This document shows, one piece after another, positions 43,231 through 53,334 of a stretch of DNA of 64,000 nt. This stretch comes from CAZWLD01 sp964634685 (GTDB lineage: Bacteria > Bacillota_I > Bacilli_A > Acholeplasmatales > JAEDCM01). The translations under genes were made by a program, and so were the position numbers. The notes below the pieces were generated by a model. It saw nothing but the letters and a program-made list of their open reading frames with translations. It made no database searches and had not been told where the DNA came from. The stretch lies in contig CAZWLD010000008.1 in NCBI GenBank assembly GCA_964634685.1, positions 1 to 64,000 of the forward strand, read 5' to 3'. Numbering within the stretch: position 1 is the stretch's first letter; the number at the start of each line of letters is the position of its first letter.

Positions 43231-44763
43231 TTATTCCCATTCAATAGTTGCGGGAGGTTTAGATGTGATATCATAGACCACTCGATTGACATTTTTGCAC
43301 TCATTAACAATTCGTCTTGAAACAATATCTAAAACATCATACGGAATCTTAGCCCAGTCACCCGTCATTCCATCAATTGAAGTAACAGCTCTAATCGCAA
43401 TTGTATGGGCATATGTTCTTTGATCACCCATAACTCCAACTGATTGAACACCTGGCAAGCAAGTAAAATATTGCCAGATTTCCTTATCTAAGCCATGCTT
43501 TGCAATTTCAGTTCGCAAAATATAATCGGTTTGGCGCACTAAATCAAGCTTTTCCTTTGTAACCTCTCCTAAAACACGAATACCTAGACCTGGTCCTGGG
43601 AATGGTTGACGCCACACAATATGGTGAGGTAAGCCTAATTCAGTTCCTAGTGCTCGGACCTCATCCTTAAATAAAATATTTAGGGGCTCTAAAAGCTTAA
43701 ATTTCATATCCTTTGGTAAGCCACCAACATTATGATGGCTCTTAATTGTTTGGGCAGTCTTCGTTCCTGATTCAATAACATCAGTATATAAGGTTCCTTG
43801 CGCTAGGAAATCAAATTCACCAAGCTTTTTTGATTCCTCATCAAAAACATAAACAAATTCATTTCCAATTATCTTACGCTTTTTCTCAGGCTCTGTAACA
43901 CCCTTAAGCTTTGACAAGAAGCGTTCCTCAGCATTGATGCGAACAATATTCATATTAAAGGTATTTTTGAAGACATCCATAACCTCATCGCCTTCATTTA
44001 ACCTTAATAATCCATTATCGACAAACATACAGGTTAATTGATTGCCAATGGCTTTATGAATTAATACAGCCGCAACAGATGAATCAACCCCACCAGATAA
44101 TCCAAGTAAAACCTTTTTATCGCCGACTGTTTCGCGAATTTTTTCAACCTGCATATCAATATAGCTTCGCATTTCCCAATTAGCTTGAGCTTGACAAATC
44201 TTAAATACAAAGTTTCTTAACATATCATTTCCATGAACGCTATTTCGAACCTCAGGATGATATTGACAAGCATAGAAATTCAAATCCTTATTATACATCG
44301 CTGCATATGGGCAATTATCAGTTTGCGCAATACTAACGAAGCCATCCGGAATTCTCGTAACCTTATCTCCATGGCTCATCCATACTGTTTGAACACTATT
44401 TAAGCCATCAAAGAATAAATTATCCGTTTTACAGGTAATATCAGCCCCACCATATTCTCTTTCATTTGATGGTTCAATTTTACCACCTAAATCAAAGCTC
44501 ATGAGCTGCATTCCATAACAAATTCCTAAAATTGGAATTCCTAGCTTATAAATTTCCTTATCGCAGTATAAGGCATTTTTATCATAAACAGAATTTGGTC
44601 CACCACTAAAAATAATTCCCTTTAGATTAGGACGACTTTTAATTTCCTCAATCGAAATATCATAAGGCTTTAGTTCACTAAAAACACCAAATTCACGAAT
44701 TCTTCGTGCAATAAGCTGATTATATTGAGAACCAAAATCTAAAACTAAAATTTCATCGTACAT
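43231..44763 (-). CDS. guaA: GMP synthase (glutamine-hydrolysing)
   Basis: 510 residues. N-terminal class I glutamine amidotransferase domain with the nucleophile in GICYGMQL and the catalytic His in YHPEV. Then the ATP-pyrophosphatase domain with the P-loop LSGGVDSSV, and the C-terminal dimerisation domain ending KPPATIEWE. It converts XMP to GMP, the last step of the branch encoded here. It is the final gene of the 12-gene operon, 11 bases after guaB. Confidence 0.97.
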   Translation of the reverse strand: MYDEILVLDFGSQYNQLIARRIREFGVFSELKPYDISIEEIKSRPNLKGIIFSGGPNSVYDKNALYCDKEIYKLGIPILGICYGMQLMSFDLGGKIEPSNEREYGGADITCKTDNLFFDGLNSVQTVWMSHGDKVTRIPDGFVSIAQTDNCPYAAMYNKDLNFYACQYHPEVRNSVHGNDMLRNFVFKICQAQANWEMRSYIDMQVEKIRETVGDKKVLLGLSGGVDSSVAAVLIHKAIGNQLTCMFVDNGLLRLNEGDEVMDVFKNTFNMNIVRINAEERFLSKLKGVTEPEKKRKIIGNEFVYVFDEESKKLGEFDFLAQGTLYTDVIESGTKTAQTIKSHHNVGGLPKDMKFKLLEPLNILFKDEVRALGTELGLPHHIVWRQPFPGPGLGIRVLGEVTKEKLDLVRQTDYILRTEIAKHGLDKEIWQYFTCLPGVQSVGVMGDQRTYAHTIAIRAVTSIDGMTGDWAKIPYDVLDIVSRRIVNECKNVNRVVYDITSKPPATIEWE

Positions 44764-44774
44764 AACGCTTCTCC

Positions 44775-46235
44775 TTATTTCGTATAATTTGGGGCCTCTG
44801 ATGTAATCTCAACATCATGAGGATGGCTTTCCTTAAGTCCAGCATTAGTAATTCTAATGAAGACACTGTTCTCTTTTAAATCTTGAATAGTATGACATCC
44901 ACAATAGCCCATACCTGAACGAAGACCACCACATAATTGATAAACCGTATCACATAAGTCTCCTTTATAAGCGACACGACCCTCAATTCCCTCAGGCACA
45001 AGCTTCTTAACAATTGTATCCTTCTCTTGGAAATAACGATCAGCTGAGCCACGCTTCATCGCCGCTAAGCTTCCCATACCAACATAGGATTTAAAGCGAC
45101 GGCCTTGATAAATCATTTCTTCTCCAGGGGATTCTGTACATCCAGCAAATAATGATCCTAGCATTACACAATCCGCTCCGGCCGCAATCGCCTTAACAAT
45201 ATCTCCACTTAATTTAATTCCACCATCCGCAATTAAACAAGCATCCGTTGTTTTAATATATTCATAAACATCATTGATAGCTGTGATTTGCGGAACACCA
45301 ACACCAGCTACAACACGAGTTGTACAAATCGAACCAGGTCCAATACCGACCTTGACCGTATTGGCACCAGCTAATACCAAGTCACGAGCAGCCTCCGCCG
45401 TAACGATATTTCCCGCTACGATATCTAAATCAGGATATTTTTTTCGAATATCGCGAACAGCATTGATGATATTTTCACTATGGCCATGAGCACTATCTAA
45501 AGTAATTACATCAACATTAGCCTTAACTAAAGCATCAACACGGTCCATCATATTGGCACTAACTCCAACCGCAGCGCCACAACGAAGACGGCCTAATTCA
45601 TCCTTGCAAGCATTTGGATAATCACTAGCATTATCAATATCTTTACTGGTAATTAATCCAACCACATGACCTAAATCATCTAAAATTGGAAGCTTTTCAA
45701 CACGATGCTCCCAAAGGATTTTCTTGGCTTCATCTAAGGTAATTCCAACCTTACCGGTAACGATATTATCCTTCTTCATATATCGTTCAACAGGATCATC
45801 ATTTAATTCTAAATACTTTAAATCACGATTAGTCACAATACCAACTAATTTGTTATCATCATCCACAACTGGTAAACCGCTAATCTTATACTGTGATAAA
45901 AGTGATTCAACAGCCTTTAAGGATGTATCCTTTTTTACAGTAATAGGATCCATAATCATTCCCGACATACTGCGCTTAACAAGCTCAACCTGATGGGCTT
46001 GTTCCTCTATACCCATATTTTTATGAATAAAGCCAATTCCACCCTGACGAGCAAGAGCAATCGCTAGCTTTGATTCGGTTACAGTATCCATCGCAGCGGA
46101 TACAATTGGAATATTCAAGGTAATATTTTTAGTTAATTTTGTTTGTAAATTAACCTTAGCTGGTAAAACATCTGACTTTTGAGGAACTAATAAAACATCA
46201 TCAAAAGTTAATCCTTCACGAATATTTAATGCCAT
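44775..46235 (-). CDS. guaB: IMP dehydrogenase
   Basis: 486 residues with two CBS domains inserted in the catalytic barrel (about 95-205), catalytic-cysteine loop GPGSICTTR, and the flap EGIEGRVAYKG. It oxidises IMP to XMP with NAD+, the rate-limiting step towards GMP. It lies between purB and guaA, so guanine-branch genes share control with IMP synthesis and respond to the guanine riboswitch. Confidence 0.97.
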   Translation of the reverse strand: MALNIREGLTFDDVLLVPQKSDVLPAKVNLQTKLTKNITLNIPIVSAAMDTVTESKLAIALARQGGIGFIHKNMGIEEQAHQVELVKRSMSGMIMDPITVKKDTSLKAVESLLSQYKISGLPVVDDDNKLVGIVTNRDLKYLELNDDPVERYMKKDNIVTGKVGITLDEAKKILWEHRVEKLPILDDLGHVVGLITSKDIDNASDYPNACKDELGRLRCGAAVGVSANMMDRVDALVKANVDVITLDSAHGHSENIINAVRDIRKKYPDLDIVAGNIVTAEAARDLVLAGANTVKVGIGPGSICTTRVVAGVGVPQITAINDVYEYIKTTDACLIADGGIKLSGDIVKAIAAGADCVMLGSLFAGCTESPGEEMIYQGRRFKSYVGMGSLAAMKRGSADRYFQEKDTIVKKLVPEGIEGRVAYKGDLCDTVYQLCGGLRSGMGYCGCHTIQDLKENSVFIRITNAGLKESHPHDVEITSEAPNYTK

Positions 46236-46249
46236 AACAAGAATCCTCC

Positions 46250-47545
46250 TTATAAAATTTCCACACGTTTATAAATTGCATCAACATTTTTTTGATAATA
46301 ATCAAGTGTAAAGCAACTATCAAGCTCACTATCATTTAATATACTCATTACCTTTTCATTTTGACGTAAAAGCTCTTGATAATCTAAATTATTATTGTAA
46401 GCCTCCATCGCAATTGGTTGAACAGTATCATAAGCTTCCTCACGGCTTAAGCCTTTTCCAATCAATGTCGTCATTACTCTTTGGGCAAAGATAACCTTAT
46501 TTGTTAAATAAATATTTTTTAACATTTGTTCAGGATAAACAACTAAATTATCTAATAAGTTAGTATATCGATTTAACATATAGTCTAATAAAATCGTCGC
46601 ATCAGGAAGATAAATTCTTTCCGTTGAAGAATGTGAAATATCTCTTTCATGCCATAAAGCGACATTTTCATATGAAGTTAACATATAGCCACGTAAGACA
46701 CGGGCACAGCCACAAATATTCTCACTGGTGATAGGATTACGTTTATGAGGCATGGCGCTAGAGCCCTTTTGACCCTTTTTAAAGGCTTCCTCAGCCTCAT
46801 GAACCTCTGTTCTTTGTAAATGCCTGATTTCCGTCGCAATCTTTTCCATTGTTGTGCCAATCAAGGCTAATGTGCTCATATAACAAGCATGGCGATCACG
46901 CTGCAAGGTTTGGGTTGAAATACGAGCTGATTCAATTCCTAATTTCTCACAAACATAATCCTGAATAAAGATTGGCGCATTCGCAAAATTACCAACAGCT
47001 CCACTGATTTTACCGCAGCATACCTCACTAGCCGCATGGTCAAATCTTTCTAAATTTCTCTTCATTTCCTCATACCATAAAGCCCATTTCAAACCAAAAG
47101 TGGTTATGTCCGCATGAATTCCATGGGTTCTTCCAATACAAGGAGTATTTTTATATTCTGAGGCCTTCTTTTTTAAAACATCCATAAACATAAGAATATC
47201 TTTTCTTAAAATTTCATTAGCTTGCTTTAACAAATAACCATTGGCTGTATCCACAACGTCAGTTGAGGTTAATCCATAATGAATCCACTTCTTTTCCTCA
47301 CCTAAGGTTTCACTAACAGCTCTTGTGAAGGCTACAACATCGTGACGAGTTTCAGCCTCGATTTCCGAAATACGCTTCAAATCGAAGCTTGCATTTTGTT
47401 TAATTAATTCTAAGTCTCTCTTTGGTACAACACCTAATTCAGAAAAAGCCTCTGTTGCCAGAATTTCAACCTTTAAATAGCTTTCAAATTTGTTTTGATC
47501 AGTCCAAATTTTTGCCATTTGGGGACGACTATAACGATTGATCAT
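46250..47545 (-). CDS. purB: adenylosuccinate lyase
   Basis: 431 residues. Fumarase-superfamily signature GSSAMPHKRNP with the catalytic serine loop, and the RTHGIHADITTFG histidine motif. It cleaves SAICAR to AICAR in IMP synthesis and adenylosuccinate to AMP. The partner purA is not in the window. The start overlaps the purD stop by four bases. Confidence 0.96.
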   Translation of the reverse strand: MINRYSRPQMAKIWTDQNKFESYLKVEILATEAFSELGVVPKRDLELIKQNASFDLKRISEIEAETRHDVVAFTRAVSETLGEEKKWIHYGLTSTDVVDTANGYLLKQANEILRKDILMFMDVLKKKASEYKNTPCIGRTHGIHADITTFGLKWALWYEEMKRNLERFDHAASEVCCGKISGAVGNFANAPIFIQDYVCEKLGIESARISTQTLQRDRHACYMSTLALIGTTMEKIATEIRHLQRTEVHEAEEAFKKGQKGSSAMPHKRNPITSENICGCARVLRGYMLTSYENVALWHERDISHSSTERIYLPDATILLDYMLNRYTNLLDNLVVYPEQMLKNIYLTNKVIFAQRVMTTLIGKGLSREEAYDTVQPIAMEAYNNNLDYQELLRQNEKVMSILNDSELDSCFTLDYYQKNVDAIYKRVEIL

Positions 47546-48789
47546 TTATCCTCACTCCTAATTACCTGATATCCAATATCATGTCGATAAAATAAATTTT
47601 CACAAGATATTTTTGAAACATTTTGATACGCATCAGCCTGAGCCTCTTTCATTGTTTTGCCCTTTCCAATGACAAATAATACTCTTCCTCCATTAGTATA
47701 AAACCTGCCATCAGAAAATTTGGTTCCCATATGAAAAGCTTTATCAAGATCACCGAAAATCGGATAGTTCTTTTGATAACTGTTTGGATAGCCCTTGGAA
47801 GCCAAAACAACACCCAAGCAACAATTATCCTCAAAGCTAAGACTAACATCTACCCCCATTATAACATTTTGTATTACCTCAAGCAAATCATTCTTAAGGC
47901 GAGGTAAGACAACCTCCGTTTCGGGATCGCCAAAGCGAGCATTAAATTCAATGACCTTTGGTCCCTCCTTTGTAAGCATCAAGCCTCCGTACAATATACC
48001 AACAAAAGGGCGACCTTCCTTAACTAAAGCCAATGCGGTTTTTTCCATAATATTTGAAACTGCATCAAAAACAACCTCTTTACTAATAAAGGGAACCGGA
48101 CTATAGGCACCCATACCACCCGTATTAGGTCCTAAATCACCATCATAGGCTCTTTTATGATCCTGCGCAATATCTAAAGGATAAACCTTGTCATGATGAA
48201 CAAACGCCATAAGTGAAAACTCTGGGCCCTCGAGATATTCCTCAATGACAACCTTCGAATCACCATATTTGTGCAAAAGCAACATATCCTTTAGAGCTTC
48301 ACAAGCCTCATTCATTTCATGAGCAACAACAACACCCTTACCAGCCGCAAGACCATCATATTTAATAACGATGGGAACCCCAACTTTATCTAAATATTCC
48401 ATAGCCAAATCATAATTATCAAAGACCTCATATTTAGCAGTTGGAATATCATATTTCTTCATTAAATCCTTAGCATATTCCTTGCTTCCCTCAATAATAG
48501 CTGCTCGTTTATTGGGCCCAAAGATTTTTAAACCACGAGCTTCAAAATAATCAACAACCCCATTCATTAAGGCTGCCTCTGGCCCAACAATCGTTAAATC
48601 AATTTGATGAGAAATAGCAAAGCTACATAAAGCCTCATTATCTAAAACATCGATATTAACAAGGGTACAAAAATCCTTCATTCCCGCATTTCCAGGGGCT
48701 ACATATAATTCTTCTAAATGGCTTGATTGTCGTATTTTCCAGGCAATTGCATGACAACGGCCGCCACTACCAATAATTAAAACTCTCAT
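47542..48789 (-). CDS. purD: phosphoribosylamine-glycine ligase
   Basis: 415 residues, ATP-grasp enzyme. N-terminal LIIGSGGRCHAIAW, central GLAAGKGVVVA ATP loop, and EFNARFGDPE metal site. The usual GSGGREHA here reads GSGGRCHA, a Glu-to-Cys change in the phosphate-binding loop region. It joins glycine to phosphoribosylamine (second step of the pathway); glycine could come from GlyA. It overlaps purH by one base and purB by four. Confidence 0.95.
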   Translation of the reverse strand: MRVLIIGSGGRCHAIAWKIRQSSHLEELYVAPGNAGMKDFCTLVNIDVLDNEALCSFAISHQIDLTIVGPEAALMNGVVDYFEARGLKIFGPNKRAAIIEGSKEYAKDLMKKYDIPTAKYEVFDNYDLAMEYLDKVGVPIVIKYDGLAAGKGVVVAHEMNEACEALKDMLLLHKYGDSKVVIEEYLEGPEFSLMAFVHHDKVYPLDIAQDHKRAYDGDLGPNTGGMGAYSPVPFISKEVVFDAVSNIMEKTALALVKEGRPFVGILYGGLMLTKEGPKVIEFNARFGDPETEVVLPRLKNDLLEVIQNVIMGVDVSLSFEDNCCLGVVLASKGYPNSYQKNYPIFGDLDKAFHMGTKFSDGRFYTNGGRVLFVIGKGKTMKEAQADAYQNVSKISCENLFYRHDIGYQVIRSEDK

Positions 48790-50318
48790 TAGTGTTTAAA
48801 ATGTCTCATTCCTGTGAAGATCATCGAAATACCTAATTCATCACAGGCCTTAATCGAGTCTTCATCGCGAACTGATCCACCTGGTTGGATGATCGCTGTT
48901 ACTCCATATTCATGGGCAAGCTTGACTACATCATCAAATGGGAAGAAGGCATCACTCGCAAGGCAAAGCCCTTCCGTATAGCCATGCTCACGTGCCCACT
49001 CTAAGGCAATGTGCGCTGAACCGACACGATTCATTTGTCCTGCTCCAACACCAATTGTCATTCCACCTTTAGCTAAGGTAATGGCATTCGATTTAACATG
49101 CTTACAAACCTTCCAGCCAAATAATAAATCCTTCATTTCTAAATCAGTTGGAGCCTTTTTAGTCACAACCTTTAATTCTTGATAGTCGCCTAAATCTAAA
49201 TCCTGAACTAATAAACCACCATTGACACTAACATATTGCTTAACAGCCTTTGTAAAAGGCGACATATTAGTCTTCATTAATCGAATATTCTTTTTCTTAG
49301 ATAGAATACTAAAGGCTTCCTCCGTAAAATCAGGGGCAATAATAATCTCTAAGAAAACCTCCTTCATCTTAAGGGCTGTTTTTTCATCCACAACCTGATT
49401 TGTACAAACAATTCCACCAAAGATAGAAACAGGATCCGACTCATAAGCCTTCGTCCAAGCCTCAAACAAATCATCACCAACACCAACTCCACATGGATTC
49501 ATATGCTTTAAAGCCACAACAGTTGGCTCAGTAAATTCCTTGACAATTTGTAAAGCCGCATTGGCATCTTGAATATTATTATAGGATAATTCCTTACCAT
49601 GAAGCTGAACTCCATTAGCAATTGAATATCCAACATCCGAGGAGACATAGAAATTCGCCTTTTGATGAGGGTTTTCTCCATATCTTAAGGGTTGTTTTAA
49701 ATCAAAAGTAATAGTAAGCTTCTCCGGATTTTCTTCACCAACATAATCAGTTAAATATTCAGCAATATAGCTATCATAGCTAGCAGTATGACGATAAACC
49801 TTAGCCGCAAGACGTCTTCTTGTATCTAGGCTTGTATCTCCATTTTCTTTAATTTCTAAAAGCACCTTATCATAATCATTGTAATCACAAACAACCGTCA
49901 CAAACTCATGATTTTTAGCGGCGCTTCTTAACATACTAGGTCCACCGATATCGATGTTTTCAATAGCATCCTGAAAGCTACAATTCTCTTTCGAAATTGT
50001 TTGCTTGAAAGGATATAAATTAACAACAACCATATCGATATATTTAATATCATTTTCTAAAACCTCTTTAATATGCTCTTCATTATTACGAATAGCTAGT
50101 AAACCACCATGAACCTTCGGATGGAGGGTTTTTACTCTTCCTCCTAAAATCTCGGGAGCTCCGGTAAAATCACTAATGCCCGTTACCTTAATACCCGCAT
50201 TTTCCAAAGCCTTTTTCGTTCCTCCGGTTGAAATAACCTCATATCCAAGCGAAGCCAAGCTTGATACAAAAGGAATTAAATTTGTTTTGTCGCTAACACT
50301 TACTAAAACTCTTTTCAT
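48789..50318 (-). CDS. purH: bifunctional AICAR transformylase/IMP cyclohydrolase
   Basis: 509 residues. The N-terminal MGS-like cyclohydrolase domain (LGYEVISTGGTKKAL, VKTLHPKVHGGLL) and C-terminal transformylase domain (RYGENPHQKA, LKHMNPCGVG, SDAFFPFDD). It carries out the last two steps to IMP using formyl-THF. It starts four bases after purN ends and overlaps purD by one base. Confidence 0.97.
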   Translation of the reverse strand: MKRVLVSVSDKTNLIPFVSSLASLGYEVISTGGTKKALENAGIKVTGISDFTGAPEILGGRVKTLHPKVHGGLLAIRNNEEHIKEVLENDIKYIDMVVVNLYPFKQTISKENCSFQDAIENIDIGGPSMLRSAAKNHEFVTVVCDYNDYDKVLLEIKENGDTSLDTRRRLAAKVYRHTASYDSYIAEYLTDYVGEENPEKLTITFDLKQPLRYGENPHQKANFYVSSDVGYSIANGVQLHGKELSYNNIQDANAALQIVKEFTEPTVVALKHMNPCGVGVGDDLFEAWTKAYESDPVSIFGGIVCTNQVVDEKTALKMKEVFLEIIIAPDFTEEAFSILSKKKNIRLMKTNMSPFTKAVKQYVSVNGGLLVQDLDLGDYQELKVVTKKAPTDLEMKDLLFGWKVCKHVKSNAITLAKGGMTIGVGAGQMNRVGSAHIALEWAREHGYTEGLCLASDAFFPFDDVVKLAHEYGVTAIIQPGGSVRDEDSIKACDELGISMIFTGMRHFKH

Positions 50319-50322
50319 AATT

Positions 50323-50889
50323 CTATTCCTCCAATAATTTTTTTAACACATAGGGATATAATTTATGCTCAATCGCATGGGTTTTTTCGGTAACTGATTC
50401 TAAGGTATCATCATCCGAAACTGCAAAGCTTTCCTGTGCAATTATCTTTCCGGTATCCATTCCCTTATCAACATAATGAATCGATACACCCATAATTTTT
50501 ACACCATAGGAAAAGGCCTGTAGGATGGCATCCTTTCCCATAAAGGCTGGTAATAGAGAAGGGTGAATATTAACAATACGCCCTTGATATACATTTAGTA
50601 ATGTTTTTCCAATTAAACGCATATAACCAGCTAAAGCAATAAAATCAATTTTGTATTTATTTAAAAGCTCCAATATTACTTCTTCATATATTTCCTTTGA
50701 TGCATAATCACGGGGATTAACAAAGAAAGCATCAACACCCATCTTTTTAGCTCTTTCTAAAGCATAAGCATCCTTTTTATCCACAATAAGTAAAGGAACA
50801 CATACCTTTAATTCACCATTTTTTACATTATCGATAATAGCTTGAAAGTTTGTACCATTACCACTAGCAAATACCGCTAATCTTTTCAT
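50323..50889 (-). CDS. purN: phosphoribosylglycinamide formyltransferase
   Basis: 188 residues. FASGNGTNFQAI near the N-terminus, the catalytic triad region with NIHPSLLPAFMGKDA, and GVSIHYVDKGMDTG. It transfers formyl from 10-formyl-THF to GAR, the third step. The start overlaps the purM stop (ATGA). No formate-dependent PurT is seen, so this is the route encoded here. Confidence 0.96.
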   Translation of the reverse strand: MKRLAVFASGNGTNFQAIIDNVKNGELKVCVPLLIVDKKDAYALERAKKMGVDAFFVNPRDYASKEIYEEVILELLNKYKIDFIALAGYMRLIGKTLLNVYQGRIVNIHPSLLPAFMGKDAILQAFSYGVKIMGVSIHYVDKGMDTGKIIAQESFAVSDDDTLESVTEKTHAIEHKLYPYVLKKLLEE

Positions 50890-51911
50890 CTAATAACAAC
50901 CTCTTTTGAATCAGTAACAGTACCAATTAAATAAGCATCCTCATGATTAGCCTTTAGTATCTCAATTGTCTTGGAAACATCATCCTTATCAACAATTAAA
51001 ACCATTCCAATTCCCATATTAAAAACATTGAACATTTCACGATGAGGAATATTTCCAAGCTTTTCTAAATATGCGAATATCGGCAATATCGGCCAGCTTC
51101 CTTCATTTATTAATAATCCCATTTCATCAGTTAAACAGCGAGGAATATTTTCATCAAAGCCACCACCAGTAATATGTGAAACCGCATGGACATCGATTTG
51201 CTTCATCACTTCTAAAACAGGCTTTACATAAATTTTCGTAGGCTCCAAAATAGCTTCACCAATTGTTTTTCCTAAAACCTCAATATATTCATTAACAGGA
51301 ATATGATGATCCTTAAATAAAATCTTTCTAACTAAAGAAAAGCCATTTGAATGAATACCACTTGAGGCAATTCCAACTAAACAATCGCCAACCTTAACCT
51401 TACTACCATCGATTAAACGGTCTCTTTCAACACAAGCAACTGAGAATCCGGCTAAATCGTATTCATCCTCTTTATAAACATCTGGCATTTCCGCTGTTTC
51501 GCCACCAATCAATGCACAATTTGCCAAAACACAGCCATCCGCAACGCCCTTAACAATAGCCTCGATTTTATTTGGATCATTTTTCCCAACGGCCACATAA
51601 TCTAAAAAGAATAATGGCTCAGCCCCTTGGGCTAGGCAATCATTAACACACATTGCCACAACATCTTGACCAATTGTATCATGCTTATCCATCATTTGAG
51701 CGACAACTAATTTTGTTCCAACACCATCGGTTCCACTTACTAAAACGGGGGCTTTATATTTTAATTTGGCTAAATCAAACATTCCACCAAAGCTTCCGAT
51801 GTTGCCCATCATCCCGATTCGATTCGTTCTTGCAATATGTTTTTTGATTTTTCTTACGGATTCATAGCCATTCTCAAGGCTAACTCCCGCCTTTTCATAA
51901 GCATTACTCAT
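50886..51911 (-). CDS. purM: phosphoribosylformylglycinamidine cyclo-ligase (AIR synthetase)
   Basis: 341 residues. SGTDGVGTKL and the GLALIGGETAEMP-like stretch (here CALIGGETAEMPDVY) are family marks. It closes the imidazole ring to AIR using ATP. It overlaps purF by one base and purN by four, so the three are tightly coupled. Confidence 0.97.
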   Translation of the reverse strand: MSNAYEKAGVSLENGYESVRKIKKHIARTNRIGMMGNIGSFGGMFDLAKLKYKAPVLVSGTDGVGTKLVVAQMMDKHDTIGQDVVAMCVNDCLAQGAEPLFFLDYVAVGKNDPNKIEAIVKGVADGCVLANCALIGGETAEMPDVYKEDEYDLAGFSVACVERDRLIDGSKVKVGDCLVGIASSGIHSNGFSLVRKILFKDHHIPVNEYIEVLGKTIGEAILEPTKIYVKPVLEVMKQIDVHAVSHITGGGFDENIPRCLTDEMGLLINEGSWPILPIFAYLEKLGNIPHREMFNVFNMGIGMVLIVDKDDVSKTIEILKANHEDAYLIGTVTDSKEVVIR

Positions 51912-53323
51912 TAGAATTTACCTTCCTTATTTGCATCTTTTAATGATTGATAAATATTAGTTGGATATTTACCGGTAAAGCAAGCCGTACATAATTCACA
52001 GCGATCTGTCATTTTATATAGTGAATCTAATTCCAAAAAGGCTAAGCTGTCAGCCCCAATCTCCCGACAAACACCGCTTGGATCTAAACGAACACTAATC
52101 AATTCCTCATATGTTGATGTATCAACACCATAAAAGCACGGATGCGTAATCGCCGGGCTAGCAATTCTGACATGAATTTCTTTCGCTCCTGCCTCTCGTA
52201 ATAAATTAACAATACGGCGAGAGGTTGTGCCTCTTACAATACTATCGTCAATTAAAACAATTCTTTTATCCTTGACAATTGAGGTGACGGTTGAAAGCTT
52301 CATTCTTACCCCATTCTCGCGCATTTCTTGCGAAGGCTGAATAAAGGTTCTTCCAACATATTTGTTTTTAATTAAGCCCATTTCATAAGGAATGCCTGAT
52401 TCCTCAGAATAACCAATAGCCGCTGAAATCGAAGAATCAGGAACACCAATGACAATATCCGCTTTAACTGGTGATTGCTTCGCAAGCATTTTACCAGATA
52501 ATTTTCTGGCCTTATGAACATTAACGCCCTCAATATCACTATCTGGTCTGGCAAAATATACATATTCCATTGCACACATATGATGATGCTTAAATTCGGA
52601 ATAATTAGTTGATTCAATTCCTTTGTTGGAGATTGTTACGATTTCTCCCGGCTCAAGATCACGAACAAACTTTGCTCCAATAACCTCAAAGGCACAGGTT
52701 TCACTTGACACAACATAGGTATCACCAATTTGACCGATTGATAATGGTCTTAGACCATGCTTGTCCCGAAAGGCATAGAGCTTATCCTTTGTCATTAACA
52801 AGAAAGCAAAACCACCTTCAATCATTCTTAAAGCATCCTTAATCGCTTCAATTCGCGTTGTATTGCCATCCTTTTTAATTAGATGGGCTAAGATTTCTGA
52901 ATCCGATGTTGATTGAAAGATACTTCCTCTATTCTCAAGTAGATATTTAATTTCCTTTGAATTTACTAAATTACCATTATGAGCTAATGCAAAATCACCA
53001 GTATGATGTCTGAAAAAGAAGGGCTGAACATTTTCAATACATGAGCCTCCGGCTGTTGAATACCTGACATGGCCAATGGCAATTGTTCCCTCGAGGGCTT
53101 TTAAATTATCATTGTTAAAGACCTCGGTAACTAAGCCTTCTCCTTTTATTCTTTTTAATTCCTTACCATTACTGACAACAATTCCGCATCCCTCTTGTCC
53201 TCGATGCTGCAAGGCATGAAGACCATAATAAACTAAATTACTGGCATTATTAGAATTATAAATTCCAAAAACACCGCACTCTTCATTTAGCTTATCATCC
53301 ATAAAGTCTTTCATTTCACTCAT
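51911..53323 (-). CDS. purF: amidophosphoribosyltransferase
   Basis: 470 residues. N-terminal Ntn glutaminase domain with a propeptide: the mature enzyme should begin at the Cys of EECGVFGIY (residue 16). PRPP motif IVLIDDSIVRGTTS. C-terminal cysteines (CELCTACFTG) suggest a 4Fe-4S cluster as in the Bacillus-type enzyme. It catalyses the committed first step, feedback-inhibited by nucleotides. Overlaps purM by one base. Confidence 0.97.
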   Translation of the reverse strand: MSEMKDFMDDKLNEECGVFGIYNSNNASNLVYYGLHALQHRGQEGCGIVVSNGKELKRIKGEGLVTEVFNNDNLKALEGTIAIGHVRYSTAGGSCIENVQPFFFRHHTGDFALAHNGNLVNSKEIKYLLENRGSIFQSTSDSEILAHLIKKDGNTTRIEAIKDALRMIEGGFAFLLMTKDKLYAFRDKHGLRPLSIGQIGDTYVVSSETCAFEVIGAKFVRDLEPGEIVTISNKGIESTNYSEFKHHHMCAMEYVYFARPDSDIEGVNVHKARKLSGKMLAKQSPVKADIVIGVPDSSISAAIGYSEESGIPYEMGLIKNKYVGRTFIQPSQEMRENGVRMKLSTVTSIVKDKRIVLIDDSIVRGTTSRRIVNLLREAGAKEIHVRIASPAITHPCFYGVDTSTYEELISVRLDPSGVCREIGADSLAFLELDSLYKMTDRCELCTACFTGKYPTNIYQSLKDANKEGKF

Positions 53324-53334
53324 GTTAACACAAC

